Source: Vombatus ursinus
Taxonomy: Eukaryota > Chordata > Mammalia > Diprotodontia > Vombatidae
Length of the DNA stretch: 64,000 bases
NCBI RefSeq assembly: GCF_900497805.2
Contig: NW_020954630.1
Span: forward strand, 11,354,449-11,418,448
Direction: 5' to 3'
Shown: in pieces, positions 41,570-53,599 of the stretch
Layout: each line of letters opens with the position of its first letter
Numbering within the stretch: the first letter of the stretch is position 1
Made by a program: the position numbers and the translations under genes
The notes under the pieces: model-generated
What the model saw: the letters and a program-made list of their open reading frames with translations, nothing else
Databases searched by the model: none
Told to the model about the DNA's origin: nothing

Positions 41570-43535
41570 AAAAAAAAAGTAGTTGGATACTAAATAACAT
41601 AATTCTAAAGACCTGGTATATCAAAGAACAAATTATAGAAATAAGAGAAATTTTCATCAAAGAAAATGAGAAAATATGCCAAAATTTATGGGATGCAGCT
41701 AAAACAGTACTGAGAAGAAAATTAATTTCTCCAAACACTTTCATCAAGAAAAAAAAGAATGTACAAATCAATGAATTGGGCATGTGATTAAAAAAATTCA
41801 AATGACCAACAAATAAATAATTACCAACTAAGTGAAAAAGCAGAAATTATGGAAATTGCAAAAGAGATTAATAAAGATGAAAGCAAAAAAGAACATTGAT
41901 GAAAACTAGGAGATTAAAAAAACATAAAATCAATGAAGTTAGTTAACCTGACTTTCAGAAAGGAGAGGAAAAACAAATTATACAAAAAAATGAAAAAGAG
42001 AACTTTGTTATATAACTAGTAAAATACAAGATTATATCAATAGATGGTGAAAAAGCTTGACAAAATCCAATACTCATTTCCATTAAAAAACTCTAGAAAT
42101 CACAGGAATAATTGGACCTTTCCTTAATTTAGTAAATAGTATTTGTCTAAATCAAAGAGCAATCATTATATATTAATGGAGAAAAGTTAGAGGCCTTTCC
42201 AAGGTAAAGCAAAAGTTAAATCAAGGACTCATCGTCACTACTATTTAGTCTAGTGCTGGAAATTCTGCATATTGCAATAAGATTAAAAAAAAAAGAAATC
42301 AAGATAATTAAGGATAGGCAAAGAGGAAACAATTATCACTTTTTGCAAATAATACAATAGTATACTTAGAGAATTCTAGTGTCAACTAAAATAAGTGAAC
42401 ATAATAACTTCAACATAACTTTCAGGATATAAGATAAATCCACACAAATCATTAAGTCATATTTAAAACCATCAAAACCCAGCAGGAAGCGCTAGAAAGA
42501 GAAATTCAGAAGCTATAAAAGATTTGGGAATGTATCTATTAAGATTCACACAGGGACCATATGACAATAGTTAATGAATCTAACTAGAAAACATCATTGG
42601 CAGAATACACACATAAATAGTGGGAGAAACATTAACTGCTCATGGGAAGGTTGAGCCAACGTGATAAAATGACTACTACCTATATTAAGTACTTATTCAC
42701 TACTGTACCAGTCAAACTCTGGAAAGAATGTTTTTTACACCTAGAAAAATGATAATGAAATTATATAAAGGAAGAAGAAGTCAAGAATCTCAAGTGTAAT
42801 AATGCAAAAAAGGGGGAAGGAAAAGGATATATCAATATCAGATTTCAAACTCAAACTACAAAGAAGCATTCAGAAGCAAACAAATATGGTAACAAAGTGT
42901 TTGATAAACCCAAAGACCAAGTTATTAGAGAAAAGACTCACTATTTTGACTACTGCTGGTCAAAAATGGTCCCCAGTCTTAGAGAAATTAGGTTCACACC
43001 AATACCTCACACCATAAATAAACTCCAAATGAATACATGACATAGATTAAAAAAAATAGCTTTTTCCCAAGATCTATAAAAAACTGATTTACATTGATAA
43101 GAAAAAGAGCCATTTCCCAGATAACAAATGGTCAAAGGATATCACAGGTGGTTTCCAAGCTCTCAACAATCATACAAAAAATGCTTTGAATCACTAATAA
43201 TTAGAAAAATGCAAAATAAAGCAACTTTGAGGTTTTACCTCATACCTTTCACACTGGCAAAGATGACAAAAGAAGAAAATGACAAATATGAGAGGGGCTG
43301 TAGAAAAAGAGGTACACTAGTACACTCTTGATGGAATTGTAAACTGGTCCACCCATTCTGCATAGCAATTTGGAACTGTCCCCAGACAGTTACCAAATTG
43401 TGCATGCCTTTTGTCCCAGTTATATGATTACTAGGCCTGTACTCCCAAAGAAATCAAAGGAAGAAGAAAAGGATCTATGTGTACAGAAATAGTACTTCCT
43501 TTCATTGCAGCAAAAAAAAAAGAAAAAGGGAAACT
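41570..43535 (+). mobile_element. L1 LINE, sense, ORF2 remnant
   Basis: About 2 kb from the L1 reverse transcriptase to the ORF2 C-terminus. Relics: atgggatgcagctaaaacag (fingers), tttttgcaaataatacaata where FADD once stood (now FANN), ttgggaatgtatctatta (LGxYL), then aacccaaagaccaag and ctcatacctttcacactgg. Dense with stops and indels, older than the copy at 6180. No 3'UTR remains on this strand. Confidence 0.82.
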
Positions 43536-43544
43536 AAGGAGGCA

Positions 43545-43850
43545 TATTCTTATTGGGGCATGGCTTAGTAACTTGTGGTTGTCAGAGTATTGGGATCTCA
43601 TGGTCAAAGGGTTTTTCTTGTATGCAAAATTCCAAATTGTTTCCCAGAATAGCTGAATCAATTCACAATTCCAACAGCAATGAATTGGTATATCTCAACG
43701 TTGTCTTAATTTGTATTTTTTTCATTGCTAGTGATTTTATACATTATTTCAAGTTGTCATTGACAGGTTTTATTTTTCATTTCTTTTGAAAACATTTTTT
43801 CATGTCCTTTGATCACTTGTTTACCATTCACTTTAGCCTTTTAAGACTTC
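43545..43850 (-). mobile_element. L1 LINE fragment, antisense, abutting a sense L1
   Basis: ctcatggtcaaagggttttt, ccaaattgtttcccagaat, ctgaatcaattcacaattcc and catgtcctttgatcacttg are ORF2 in reverse. It covers the same ORF2 end as the left neighbour, so these are two insertions, not one inverted by twin priming. Confidence 0.72.
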
Positions 43851-44109
43851 TTTTGATGTGAATTTTAATTTGATTTCACTTGAATAAAAAGTTTAAGATG
43901 GGATCACATAGTTTTCTTTATCTTGGGGTTTATACCTTCTCTAGGGATGTGTGTGAGAAAAGCTTTGATCAGAAAATGAATTTACTTATTGGAAAGTAGC
44001 TGTCTGGGTGATCCCACTGGAAATAGTTTCCTAGGGTTAGGACTTAGAAGTCAACTCTTTCCAGAAACAGAGAAACTCTCAGCTTCCATTAATTATAAGG
44101 GATTTTTTG

Positions 44110-44300
44110 TAGGATAAGAGAAGTAGAGCTAGAAAGGACTTTAGATGCTATCTAATTCCAATTCCCTCAATCTACAGGTAAGGAAACTGAGGCCCAGATG
44201 GGTAGAGCGAGTTCCTCAATATCAAAGTAGTAAATGGCAAAGCTGAGGTTTGAATCTGAGTTTTCTAACTCCACATTCGATTCTCTTTCATCATACCTTG
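44110..44300 (-). mobile_element. MIR3/THER2-like SINE, antisense
   Basis: agagctagaaaggactttag, ggtaaggaaactgaggccc, gctgaggtttgaatctgag, ttctctttcatcatacc. Confidence 0.78.
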
Positions 44301-44481
44301 CTCACCCCAGCAAAATGTATGAATAACCAAAGGACAAGACTGCCTATTTCCCTTTCATTAAACCAGATTATAGACTATAAGTTATCCTCTAAAATGGAGG
44401 ACCAATATAATTTATACTGGAAATATGCCCACACAAATGCCTGAGCATTGGTGTGTTCTAATTAAGAATTGATGGTAGAAG

Positions 44482-44516
44482 CTTAATTATGTGTTCATAA
44501 TGAATACATAATTAAG
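44482..44516. repeat. Near-perfect AT-rich hairpin
   Basis: Arms CTTAATTATGTGTTC and GAATACATAATTAAG match in 14 of 15 pairs, loop about five bases. Not part of a recognised repeat. Confidence 0.85.
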
Positions 44517-44597
44517 AAAACTCTCATGGAATCTGAATGGACAAAATTAAAAATTGTGTGCTCTGGTGTTTTCATATTTCTCTTTGAGAGATAATTT

Positions 44598-44660
44598 AAT
44601 ATAATAATAGCTCACATTTATATTTCACTTTAAGAATTGCTAAGGCACTTGCAATGTGTT
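44598..44660 (-). mobile_element. THER1/MIR tail scrap, antisense
   Basis: aatagctcacatttatat and gctaaggcacttgcaatg match the THER1 3' end in reverse. Confidence 0.5.
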
Positions 44661-45387
44661 ATTCCAAATTTTAGGTCATGCTCACCACTAATACGTTTGT
44701 CAGATACCTATCTCAAAGGCTTCAATTACAACAAACATAACTCTAGCAATATGAATCCTAATAGTGAGAGTCCTTTTAAAAGTCAGGTTGTGAAATTATT
44801 CATTAACTACAGACTAAGGGAATTAAATAGATGTAGTTGATGTCAGGGGGAGGCAGGGTCAGGAAAGCATGGTGTCTCCAATATAAAAGGCAGTTCAAAA
44901 ATCTCAGTTGAATAGAATAGATTTGTTCGAGGGAGAGTTGTCAGAGGGATCATTTCATACTGTTCTAGAAAACAGGAATGACTGTTCCTAAAATAAAAGA
45001 GAGAAAAGAAAAGAAAGTCATGGCTCTAAGAACTAAGGAAGTGTTAGATTATGTGATTTCAAGATATTTTGGCTCTTAATTAAACTTAGTGAGTACCAAA
45101 ATAATCTTAGCATGAATGACCTGAGAGTGGAATGAGTTAGAAAGGGTCAAAACAAAGTAATTACAGTTTAGACAAAACAGCATACACCATTTTTGTCCTT
45201 AGGAGATTTTTTTTCCTTTTTGTTCTACCTGGGTAACGCTTAGTTTATATAGTTATATTTTGCGTTGAATTAATGGCTTAAGAAAAATTATGTAGTACTT
45301 TCAATGATTCCATGTTGTTTCCTACTGCCGAAACCCATCTTTTAAAGCACTAATGTTCTCTTGATAGATGCTATGTGACTGCCCATC
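44661..45387. other. Unassigned sequence
   Basis: Nothing is recognised in about 700 bp. Confidence 0.35.
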
Positions 45388-45785
45388 TTGCAACATCAGA
45401 ATCTCAGAAAATGTTATAATTGTAGATGGCTCAAAGGACAATGGAAAAGACTGATGATGGGTGAAAGTAGGCTTCACTTATTACCAATGAGACTGAACAT
45501 GAGAAGAGGTACAAAGATATCAAAAATACATACGAGTAGGTGGACTGGACATTTAATCAGAATGGAAGATGATGTATCGATATATCTTGTTCTTCATTGG
45601 TGTCCTTGAAACATTAAAAAAGCCAGAGAAAAACCTTGAATATGCTGGCTAAATACTCTGTGGAAGGTTTATGGAAGGGCAAGTATATTAGTTCACAGGA
45701 GGAGAAGGTATAGATGGGTTATGATCAGTATTGCTGGAGGAAGTACCCACTGTGATGAAATCACAGATGTTTTGAAGTGAATTCA
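45388..45785 (+). mobile_element. RTE-like LINE end: best-kept ORF C-terminus of the family
   Basis: The plus strand encodes MAQRTMEK near 45427, then RWTGHLIRMEDD and LVLHWCP (the latter two open in one 73-codon frame). These are the linker and DDRWT-like region downstream of RTE reverse transcriptase. The 3'UTR block follows (gtttatggaaggg, gatgggttatgatcag, tattgctggaggaag, gatgaaatcacagatg), which links that block to an RTE-class element. Confidence 0.7.
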
Positions 45786-45829
45786 ATTTAACAGTCCCAA
45801 CTGACTACATTTGAGAAGAAAGGGAGAGG

Positions 45830-46310
45830 GAGGCATCAACAATGATTTCAAGGTTATGAACATGGTTATCAACCAGAGTAGTCATATCAGAAGCCGTGAG
45901 GAAGTAACAATAATAAGCTTGGTTTTGGACATGTTGAGTTTGAGATATTTTTGAAGAGAAGTAGCTGTCCTGTGAGGAGGTAGAGATGTTGGTCTGGATC
46001 CCAGATGAGAGGTCAAGACTGGAAATATACATTTTTGAATCAACTGTGAAGAAGAAGAATCAAATCTGTGGGCATGAATGAGATCACCAAGGGAGAGAGT
46101 ATTGATTTTTTTTGGTTGCTGTTTTTTGGGGTTAGGCAATGGGGTTAAGTGACTTGCCCAGGGTCACACAGCAAGTAAGTGTTATGTGTCTGACGTCGCA
46201 TTTGAACTCAAGTCCTTCTGAATCCAGGGCTGGTGCTCTATCCACAGTGCCACCTAGCTGCCCCAGGGAGAGAGTATTGAGAGAGAAGAGAAGGCCGCAT
46301 ACTCTTGGAA
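45830..46310. repeat. Old dispersed repeat, class not assigned, split by MAR1
   Basis: ggttttggacatgttgag, tttgagatatttttgaag, ggatcccagatgagaggtc, aatgagatcaccaaggg, then after the SINE agagagaagagaagg. I recognise the word order from old repeats found in other mammals but cannot name it. Confidence 0.4.
46106..46264 (-). mobile_element. MAR1-type SINE, antisense, short form, perfect TSD
   Basis: gttaggcaatggggttaag, gacttgcccagggtcacac, gctggtgctctatccacag, gccacctagctgcccc. A perfect 16-bp TSD, AGGGAGAGAGTATTGA, lies at 46090-46105 and 46265-46280. One of the youngest insertions here. Confidence 0.95.
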
Positions 46311-47724
46311 AGCACTCATCTTAAGGAGTTTTAGAAGACTTTTCATTGAAATTTAATGGCAAAGTAGTAGTATCGATATTGTAACCTGGTTTCTAGTCCT
46401 GGGAGCAAGGTCCATGTGGATGTAGTGGAAATAGAGGGGGAAATAAGAAAGAAAATAATTTTAGATTAGAAGGGTCAGCTCCTTTAAGCTATTCCTACTT
46501 TTCACAGCTGTTTCCTTTTCTCTATTTCCAAATCCACGGATTATTTAAAAGCCTCAAGTTTTTTTTTTTTTTTTTTTTTCATAATAGCCCTCATGGCAGT
46601 AGCAGTGGGAGGTCTGGATTTGAAAGCAGGGAGGAAAGGATATGGGTGGTAGCAGGGAGTTTGTAGATGTGAATTGTTTGTAAGTCAGGGGCTGCTTGTA
46701 TATATAATGTATATACACATGAGTGTATGTTTGTGTATGTATATCATGTTGAATATGTACATATATATATTTATTCAGAGGAGATCTTTTTCTTTCTGTT
46801 ATATTTTCAGTTTGAATTAAGAGACTTTGAGTGATTGAAATGGACATTTTTTTAGGTGTCTTCTAATAGATGTACCATTCCAAAAGTTAAGATGAAATGG
46901 TTCCTGTCATTTTATGGCACCTGGACATAAAATTGGTAAAATTATGTCTATTTAACTTTTAAGAAATATATACCAGTCCAACACAGCATTTCCAGTGACT
47001 AAAAGTAACACTGTTAAATGGGATTTATTAGGAATTTCTAACCATAAGTCAGATATTTTTCTGGAAAAAAACAGACTTTGATTCAGCCCCAGACATACAC
47101 AATTAAAGAATAGTTTTAACCTCAGCTTGGGTCCATTCTGCTTGGCTTTGGTTCAATTGTCCTTAGCTCTCTTCAGCTAATTGCAAAGAATGGGCAATAG
47201 TCTTTATGCATATGCAGTGTGGGTGTGTAGAACTCTGTCTCATATTTATGAACCTTGATGATTTAATTTAGTGTAATCTCTAGCTTTGAAGGTCATTTGG
47301 CATAAGATTCTACTCATTGGTGGAGAGAGATTAATTACTCAAAGCTGTCACTGCTGGCTTGAGGGGTGGTGCTGGGGAGAGTATATGGGAGAAGAGAGAT
47401 CCTGGTTTTCTGGTTTCCAGTTTTAAGAGAGAAAAAATTGTAGTGTATTTTAGATTCTCTCCAAGTCACTGAAAGGAGAGAAAGACTCTGGGAAGAAGAT
47501 AACATCTAGAGGGGATGGCATCTCAGTGGATATTGTCCTATAAATTATTCTAATTCCTTTTAAGAACGTCAGGTTGCTGAGTCATTTATCCTGAAATAGC
47601 CTCGGGGTTAATTAGAAATACCTGGGGTGGAAAGGGCACATACAACTTGTTCTTTACTGGTGGATGAGGAAACCAGAATAGAGTCTGCACTCAAGAGTCA
47701 GGAGGAGCCATAAGAAAGGACAGA
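46311..47724. other. Repeat-poor island, 1.4 kb
   Basis: A pure T20 run lies near 46560-46579, and a TA/GT-rich low-complexity stretch at 46690-46775. The rest has no recognised element or exon. Confidence 0.4.
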
Positions 47725-47895
47725 GAAGTGATCTTGGGCAAAGTCACTTAACCTTTGTCTGCCTCACTTTCCTTGGCTGTAATATGGGGATATTAGGACT
47801 TACCTTGCAGGGTTGTTGTGAGGATCAAATGAAATAATATTTGAAAGTACTTAATACAGTTGGTGCCACAAGGTGGGCACTATATACATGCTTAT
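47725..47895 (+). mobile_element. THER1/MIR SINE, sense, 3' half
   Basis: gcaaagtcacttaacc, gcctcactttccttggctg, cttgcagggttgttgtgagg, aagtacttaatacagttgg. Confidence 0.8.
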
Positions 47896-47904
47896 TCCCT
47901 TCCC

Positions 47905-48090
47905 CCTTCTTTTTCTGAGATTGTCTCCAGTTTATTTTGTATATATTTTGTTTGTGCATTGTCTTCTCCATTAGATTGTAAGCTCCTTGAGGACAGTGAC
48001 TTTTTTTTGAAGGGGGATTTTTTGGTATCACCAGTGCTTCGCACAATGCCTGACACATAGTTACTACATGCTTGTTGAATTGACTGAGAA
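47905..48090 (+). mobile_element. L2 LINE 3' end, sense
   Basis: attagattgtaagctcc, ttgaggacagtgac, tcaccagtgcttcgcac, aatgcctgacacatag, catgcttgttgaattgac. Confidence 0.85.
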
Positions 48091-48224
48091 TAAATAGATG
48101 TATAGAGGAGAAACTGTAGACAGGAAGGTTGAGTTGTCACAAGCCCTTTGAACTTCAACATTTTTCTTTCTTTTTTTCTTAAAGTAACATTTGCTCCTCA
48201 GTAGTAGAAGCACTAGGATGTAGG

Positions 48225-48350
48225 AGATCTAGTGCTTATTGAGCTAACAGTTAGGAAAACTTGGGTTTTAATCCTACCTCTGACACTAGCCATGTGACCC
48301 AGGCAAGTCCTTTGGGACTTCAGGCAACTCCTTAAGGTTTATCTCCTAAG
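48225..48350 (+). mobile_element. MIR variant, sense
   Basis: gtgcttattgagctaacagt, tttaatcctacctctgacac, cttcaggcaactccttaagg. The end matches the variant 3' block at 27656. Confidence 0.6.
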
Positions 48351-48374
48351 AAGGCACTGTTTGTTCACAGAAGA

Positions 48375-48600
48375 CAGAGCTAGGAGCCATACATAGAAGC
48401 TGTGGAGAGGCAGATGAAGGCTTAATCTAATGGAAAACTTCCTACCACTTAGAGTGATCCAGAAGTGGGAGGAGTTGCCTTGGGAGGCAGTACATTCTGT
48501 GTCTCTGAACAGAGACTGGTTGACCACTTGTCAGGGATGTTGTGGAGAGTTTTTGTTTATGTGTGGCTTGGTCTAGATGTCTGTTCTAACTCTAAGATTT
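48375..48600 (+). mobile_element. CR1/L3 LINE 3' end, sense
   Basis: ggaaaacttcctaccactta, gagtgatccagaagtgg, ccttgggaggcagtac, gaccacttgtcagggatg, ggtctagatgtctgttc. Confidence 0.8.
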
Positions 48601-49499
48601 GTTTTGGTGGGGGGAGATATGCAATTGGGAGTCTCCCATACTGAGGAAATTGTGGTTTCTTTCCATATGGACAAGTATTTCTCTCCACTCATGGAGGTGT
48701 GGTCATGAGAAAAATTTTTTTGCCACAGTTTGGATTTCACTGGCCTAGCCTTAGAGGACCAAGGGGCATTTTCACATCAGTAGGGCCTTACTTCAGGATG
48801 AATATTTATAAATTATGTCATTACTTTTTTTTTTACTGTAAGTAATTAGCTTCCATTATACTGCAGGGTTCTGCATAAATGTTCTGATACAGGCCTTCTG
48901 GCTGTATCCCCAGGAGATGATTCTGATAGCAAGGGACAGGCTGGACCCTTCTGGTCTTGGCAAAGCTCCCTGTTTGTCCTGAGGATGTAGAATTGCCTCC
49001 TGCTTCTAACTTGGGGTTTTTCAGAGAAGAAGAAGATTGCTCTCTAATGGAGCCTGACATTAGCAGTGCTTTCAACCCCTGGTTAGGTCCCTTAAGGCCA
49101 GGCTAGGTTGTTTAAAAAATGATGAACTGCTTGCTAAAGGGTAGGTGATCTTAGACACTACTCTGCTTCTTGTGGAGAGATTCTACAATTGCTTCTCACT
49201 CATCTCTGCTTGCTAAGCCTCTTCTTCTTTCCACCCTCAGCTTTTCCAGTTCTGACCTAGCACACTGGCCATGGCTGTCTCTTCTCCTTGCTACTAAGCA
49301 AGTTTCTTGCTTTTGAACTCTACACTACCTATTCTTCTTGCCTATTTTTAATAAGAAGTTTTGGCCTCAGTTTTTTTCAGCCCACCTAGCCCTTTGACTT
49401 GGGCTCCTGCTGACCTCAACACTAATTCACTTCAGCAACCCTCAGATAAGCAGCCACATACCACACCTATATCACAGCTTCTGTGTCTTGGACTAACAA
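48601..49499. other. Unassigned sequence
   Basis: Nothing is recognised in about 900 bp. Confidence 0.35.
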
Positions 49500-49700
49500 T
49501 CATAGGATGATAGATTTAGCTTTTAAAGGGGCATTAGAGGTCATCAAGTTCAACCTTCTCATTTTACATATGATAAAATAAGCACCGAAAAGGTAAGTGA
49601 CTTGTCACATTGCTGGGGTCACATAGGTAGAAAATGGCTGAAGAGGGATTTGAATCCAGCTTTTCTGGCTTCCAAATTCCATGCATTATGTCATGCTTCT
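49500..49700 (-). mobile_element. MIR3/THER2-like SINE, antisense
   Basis: gatgatagatttagctttt, gaggtcatcaagttcaac, aggtaagtgacttgtcac, gagggatttgaatccagc. Confidence 0.78.
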
Positions 49701-50784
49701 TACTACCCCATCTGATCATCTCTCTCTTTTTCTCTTTGAAGCAAATCTCAGAGTTCATTTTGGTCAGAGTGGATGAAGCTAGTTCAATTCAAATTAACAT
49801 TGGTGGAATAGTATATGGCTGAGTTTCTTAATTTCCCATGCCCAAAGCTCTCTATACTTAAATTGCTTAGACTGCTAAACCAACCATCTCCCAAACTCCA
49901 ACCAAAACAGCACTACTTGTATGTCTATGCTATGCTAATCTAGCCCAGACTACCCATCTGGTCTAGACATTTTTGACAGATTACCTCCCTTCCAGAGGTA
50001 AAGGTTTAGTCTGGAGGAACCTTCTTATGACATGGCCTAAAACATGATAGAAAATCACAGCATCACATACTAAGTACCTGGCACATGCAAACAACATTTA
50101 TCTGACTGGTTGGATGGCCCATTAAAGAACATTAGTCTGGGGGTTGAGAGAAATTAATATTAGGCTATTATATTAATAACTGATTATTAATTTGTGATAC
50201 CACCTTTTTCTTTAATTTTTGTTAAAATCTAACTCCTGAAAAGGTCAGTCAGCCTCTGAAAGGCATGGCTAAGTGATGAGATTTGCTCTTAGTCCCCAAG
50301 GCATGTGCCTGTTAACTGCAACTGGGAGGCCTAATTTCTGTTTAGAATATAAACAGAATCCAGTTTGGGTGAGCTTTTGCCTGGGCGAAGAACCTTGGGT
50401 CCTTGATCCCCTCCATTAGAGTTTAGGGCTACCCAGTTCGTGAAGGAGAAAACTAGCCAGAGACATCCTCATGGAAAAGGCTTCCCCAGTCCAGTTGCCT
50501 CGAGGCTGCTGAGTCTGGTGATCAAGCTGCATTCTCAGCATGAGAAGCTGAAGACTTTTAGCCCCCCTCCTCACTAAATGTCTACCAGTTAAGGTTGATT
50601 TTTACTTGTCAGGAGAGTTCTCTTTTAGATAGGATTTAAGGAGTTTCAGGGTCTCACTTGGTGTTTTTGGTTACTTAGAGAAACCACCGACCATCAATTT
50701 ATTGATTGCTGGCTAGCCAAATTAATTAATAAACTGATTAATAATTACCCAGAAACTCTGTCTCTCAAGGTTTTCATTTGTCAC
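49701..50784. other. Repeat-poor island, 1.1 kb
   Basis: No repeat is recognised. Short AT-rich palindromic words occur near 50160-50200 (attaataactgattattaat). A candidate for a conserved non-coding element. Confidence 0.35.
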
Positions 50785-51130
50785 AGGTTATTAACCTAGG
50801 GTCCATGAAATTGTTTTAAAAGAATATTTGACAACTGTATTTTAGTCTAATTGGTTTCCTTTGGAATCCTATGTATTTTATCTTATGCATTTAAAAACAT
50901 CGTTCTGGGGGCAGATAGGTGGCAAAGTGGATAGAGCAACTGCTCTGGAGTCCCAAAGACCTGAGTTCAAATCTCAGACACATACTAGCTGTGTGATCTT
51001 GGGCAAGTCACTTAACCTTGATTGCCTCCCAAAGAACCTCAGAAAAACAAAAAAACATTATTCTGAGGAGGGATCCATAGGCTTTGCCAGACTGCCAAAG
51101 GGGGCCAAGACACCCAAAAAGGTGTAAAAC
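50785..51130. mobile_element. Short hAT-like element, fourth copy, split by a SINE
   Basis: ttattaacctagggtccatg opens it; ttcctttggaatcctatg and ttatgcatttaaaaac precede the SINE; ggatccataggctttgcc and agactgccaaagggggcc follow it. Same family as 18724, 21280 and 41098. Confidence 0.75.
50908..51050 (+). mobile_element. MAR1-type SINE, sense, short form, nested in a hAT
   Basis: gggcagataggtggcaaag, gtggatagagcaactgc, gggcaagtcacttaacc. TSD copies AAAAACATCGTTCTG (50893-50907) and AAAAACATTATTCTG (51051-51065) differ only at a CG versus TA pair. Confidence 0.9.
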
Positions 51131-51137
51131 CTTTGTA

Positions 51138-51270
51138 TTTTTACCCATGAGGAAACTAAAGAACAAAGCAGAGATATGACTTGCTTAAAGTCATACAGGT
51201 AAAAGGCAACAGAAATAGGATTTGAGCTGGGGTTTTCTGATTCCAAATCCAATATTCTTTCTGCCAACGT
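51138..51270 (-). mobile_element. MIR SINE, antisense
   Basis: acccatgaggaaactaaag, gatatgacttgcttaaag, tgagctggggttttctgatt. Confidence 0.7.
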
Positions 51271-51912
51271 ATTAGGAAATAGCATGTGACTCACATTTAT
51301 TACAATCTCTAGCAATAACCTCCAACTCCAAATTAAATTATTTGCCTCATGACAGTTATAGTTTGAAGTTACTCTTAAGAAGGGGTGAATGAGTTCCCCA
51401 GAGTAACTGAACTTTTACTGTTTCCTCAAGTTTTTCATCCTCTGTGTGTCCTTCCCCCCACCTCCCAATTTTAATTACTTGATCAGCAGAGGAACTTGCC
51501 AGCTGCTCTCTATGGGGACTGAATTTTACTGGAAGTAAAGCTTTCATGTGTTCTGCCAGTATGCATTTTAGCCCAGTTAGGTGTAGGTGTGCTCCGATTG
51601 CTTAATGGGCAAGGTGCAAATTTTTATTTATTTGTTTATTTTTTGTGAATTCTGTCTTTGCTTCTCCTTTGTTGCCATGGTTCTGAAGCTAGTAAGTTAG
51701 ACTTACAGTGTTTAAAGATAAATGAACAAAGACCTTTAACTTGGAACTCTTTTAAATAAAAAGAAATATAGTCTAGTACCTGAAACCTTAGCTTTGCAAA
51801 ATGACTAGCTACTTATCACCACAGTGAAGATAAAGATATGGTCTTTTAGGAGTACTGGGGAGTACATAATAGGAGTGATTCTGGTTCCTATCAGCACTAT
51901 GACCAGGAAGAG
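51271..51912. other. Unassigned sequence
   Basis: Nothing is recognised in about 640 bp. Confidence 0.35.
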
Positions 51913-52172
51913 AATAAGCATTTATTAAGCAACTACTATGTAGGCATTGTGCTAAGCACTTTACACATATTATCTCATTTGATCCTTACCACAACTCTGG
52001 AACATAGGTATTATTATTACACTCATGTTACAGATGAGGAAATAGGCAGATGGAGGGTAAATGACTTGTCCAGGGTCACATAGCTAGTAAGTGTTTGCGG
52101 CTGGTTTTGAACTCAGGTCTTCCTAACTCCAGGCCCAGTGCTCTATCCATTATGCCACTCTCACTCTGCTGT
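51913..52172 (-). mobile_element. THER1/MIR SINE, antisense, with L2-like tail
   Basis: The 3' end (aataagcatttattaagc, attgtgctaagcactttac) resembles the L2 terminus. Then tctcatttgatccttacc, agatgaggaaataggcag, ggtcacatagctagtaag, ctctatccattatgcc. Nearly full length and well kept. Confidence 0.88.
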
Positions 52173-53599
52173 CTTTCTCTTCCATTGATAAAGCTAACGG
52201 GCCGTGGCAATCGGAGCCACTTGGGTGATTAGTGTCTCAGATGGTACCTGTAGTTCCTCTGTCATTTCATAGATCATTTAGGTACTTAAATGGACAGAAT
52301 GTGCAGGCAGGGCTTCCATATTATTAGGACATATAATGTAAGTTAAGCCAACAGAGGCTTTGTCTTGTTTGTAATTAGAGGGACACTCAAGAGCCCTTGA
52401 AGGTATGGACTGGTGATTGTTATAGAAGCAGCCAGGTAGTGGGACATGACTGTGGCTAGCAGGGAGGGAACATGAACCCTTTACTTCTGAGACCAAAATG
52501 TGTGGGAGGTGATGCCTTACCAATACGCTTTTTGGGTATGCTTCTGAACATCATGTACAGAAGACTTGGGTTGAATTGAGATTTCAGATTTTACTAAAGC
52601 AGATTTTGTCCTTTGTTAATTTAGGTTCTGCTTTTGTAAATGTACTCTAATCTACATGTGACAGATCTAATCTATATGACAAATTCTTTTAGGATCCCAC
52701 GAAGTTGATAAACAGATTATAATCTCAGTGGTATGGGAACTGGATGATGAAAGAATTATGAATTATCATTTTGGTTAGCTATATCTTTAGAGAGCCTGGG
52801 GAAAGCAATGGGAAAAGCTAAGGCTGGCAAAAACTGGCATTTCATACTTCCATCAGGAGTAACTTGATACAACACAAATTTCTAATGGCTTGATCATTAG
52901 CATAGATCAGACATAGCAACCCATCAGTATGGTTGATTTGTTTCACGTGCCTGGGTAGTGAGCAGGGCAGAATAGACCCAGAGTACCACCTAGTGGTCAA
53001 TCCAGATAGGGCATTTCTGGGGCTATTAGATGGGGAAAAAAAAACTGGTCTTTACCAAAGTGAAGCAAAGTGCTTCATTCACAATGAGACTGACTCATTG
53101 TAGTGTCAATTAGTTTCACTGGACTTTATTTATTATAGCAGGGACAGAGGGATATTAATCTGATCTAGAGCATATGGAAGATGGTCCATGTGACTGTATA
53201 ACCCATATGTAATATGTAATATGACAGTGTAAAAGACCTATCCTAAGCCAGGACTAATTCAAGGCAGTCTGGTCATTCAGATTTGGTATTGGAATTAAAT
53301 GACATACGTGTAGTCCATCTAGTAGTCAACAAAAGGAAATTTTCTTTGTACACAGAAAGGCTAGTCAGCAAGGACACAGCATTGATTCATCTTTGTGTAG
53401 CTCCCAGCTTTTGTGTTGGTCATATTGATACGCGTTGGTGGGAAGCCTATGGCGAGTCTGTGTCATTGTTTCAGTGTGGTCTGGTTGGTGGCCACAAGAA
53501 TCTATGTCAAGGTTGGAGCCTTAGTCCCCTAGAATAATTAAGAAGACTCAATGATTGTTTCAATATTTTTAAAGGAAAAACTAGCCTCTGAGGGGTCAT
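52173..53599. other. Repeat-poor island, 1.4 kb
   Basis: No repeat is recognised. The 84-codon plus frame at 53283-53537 has no recognisable domain and I do not call it a gene. Confidence 0.35.

Noticed and set aside
43535-43545. Twin-priming inversion within a single L1
   Set aside because: The sense and antisense parts both contain the same ORF2 end, which one inverted insertion cannot give.
53283-53537. 84-codon open frame as a host gene
   Set aside because: No domain, signal, splice context or biased composition that I can recognise. The length is ordinary for chance in 64 kb.
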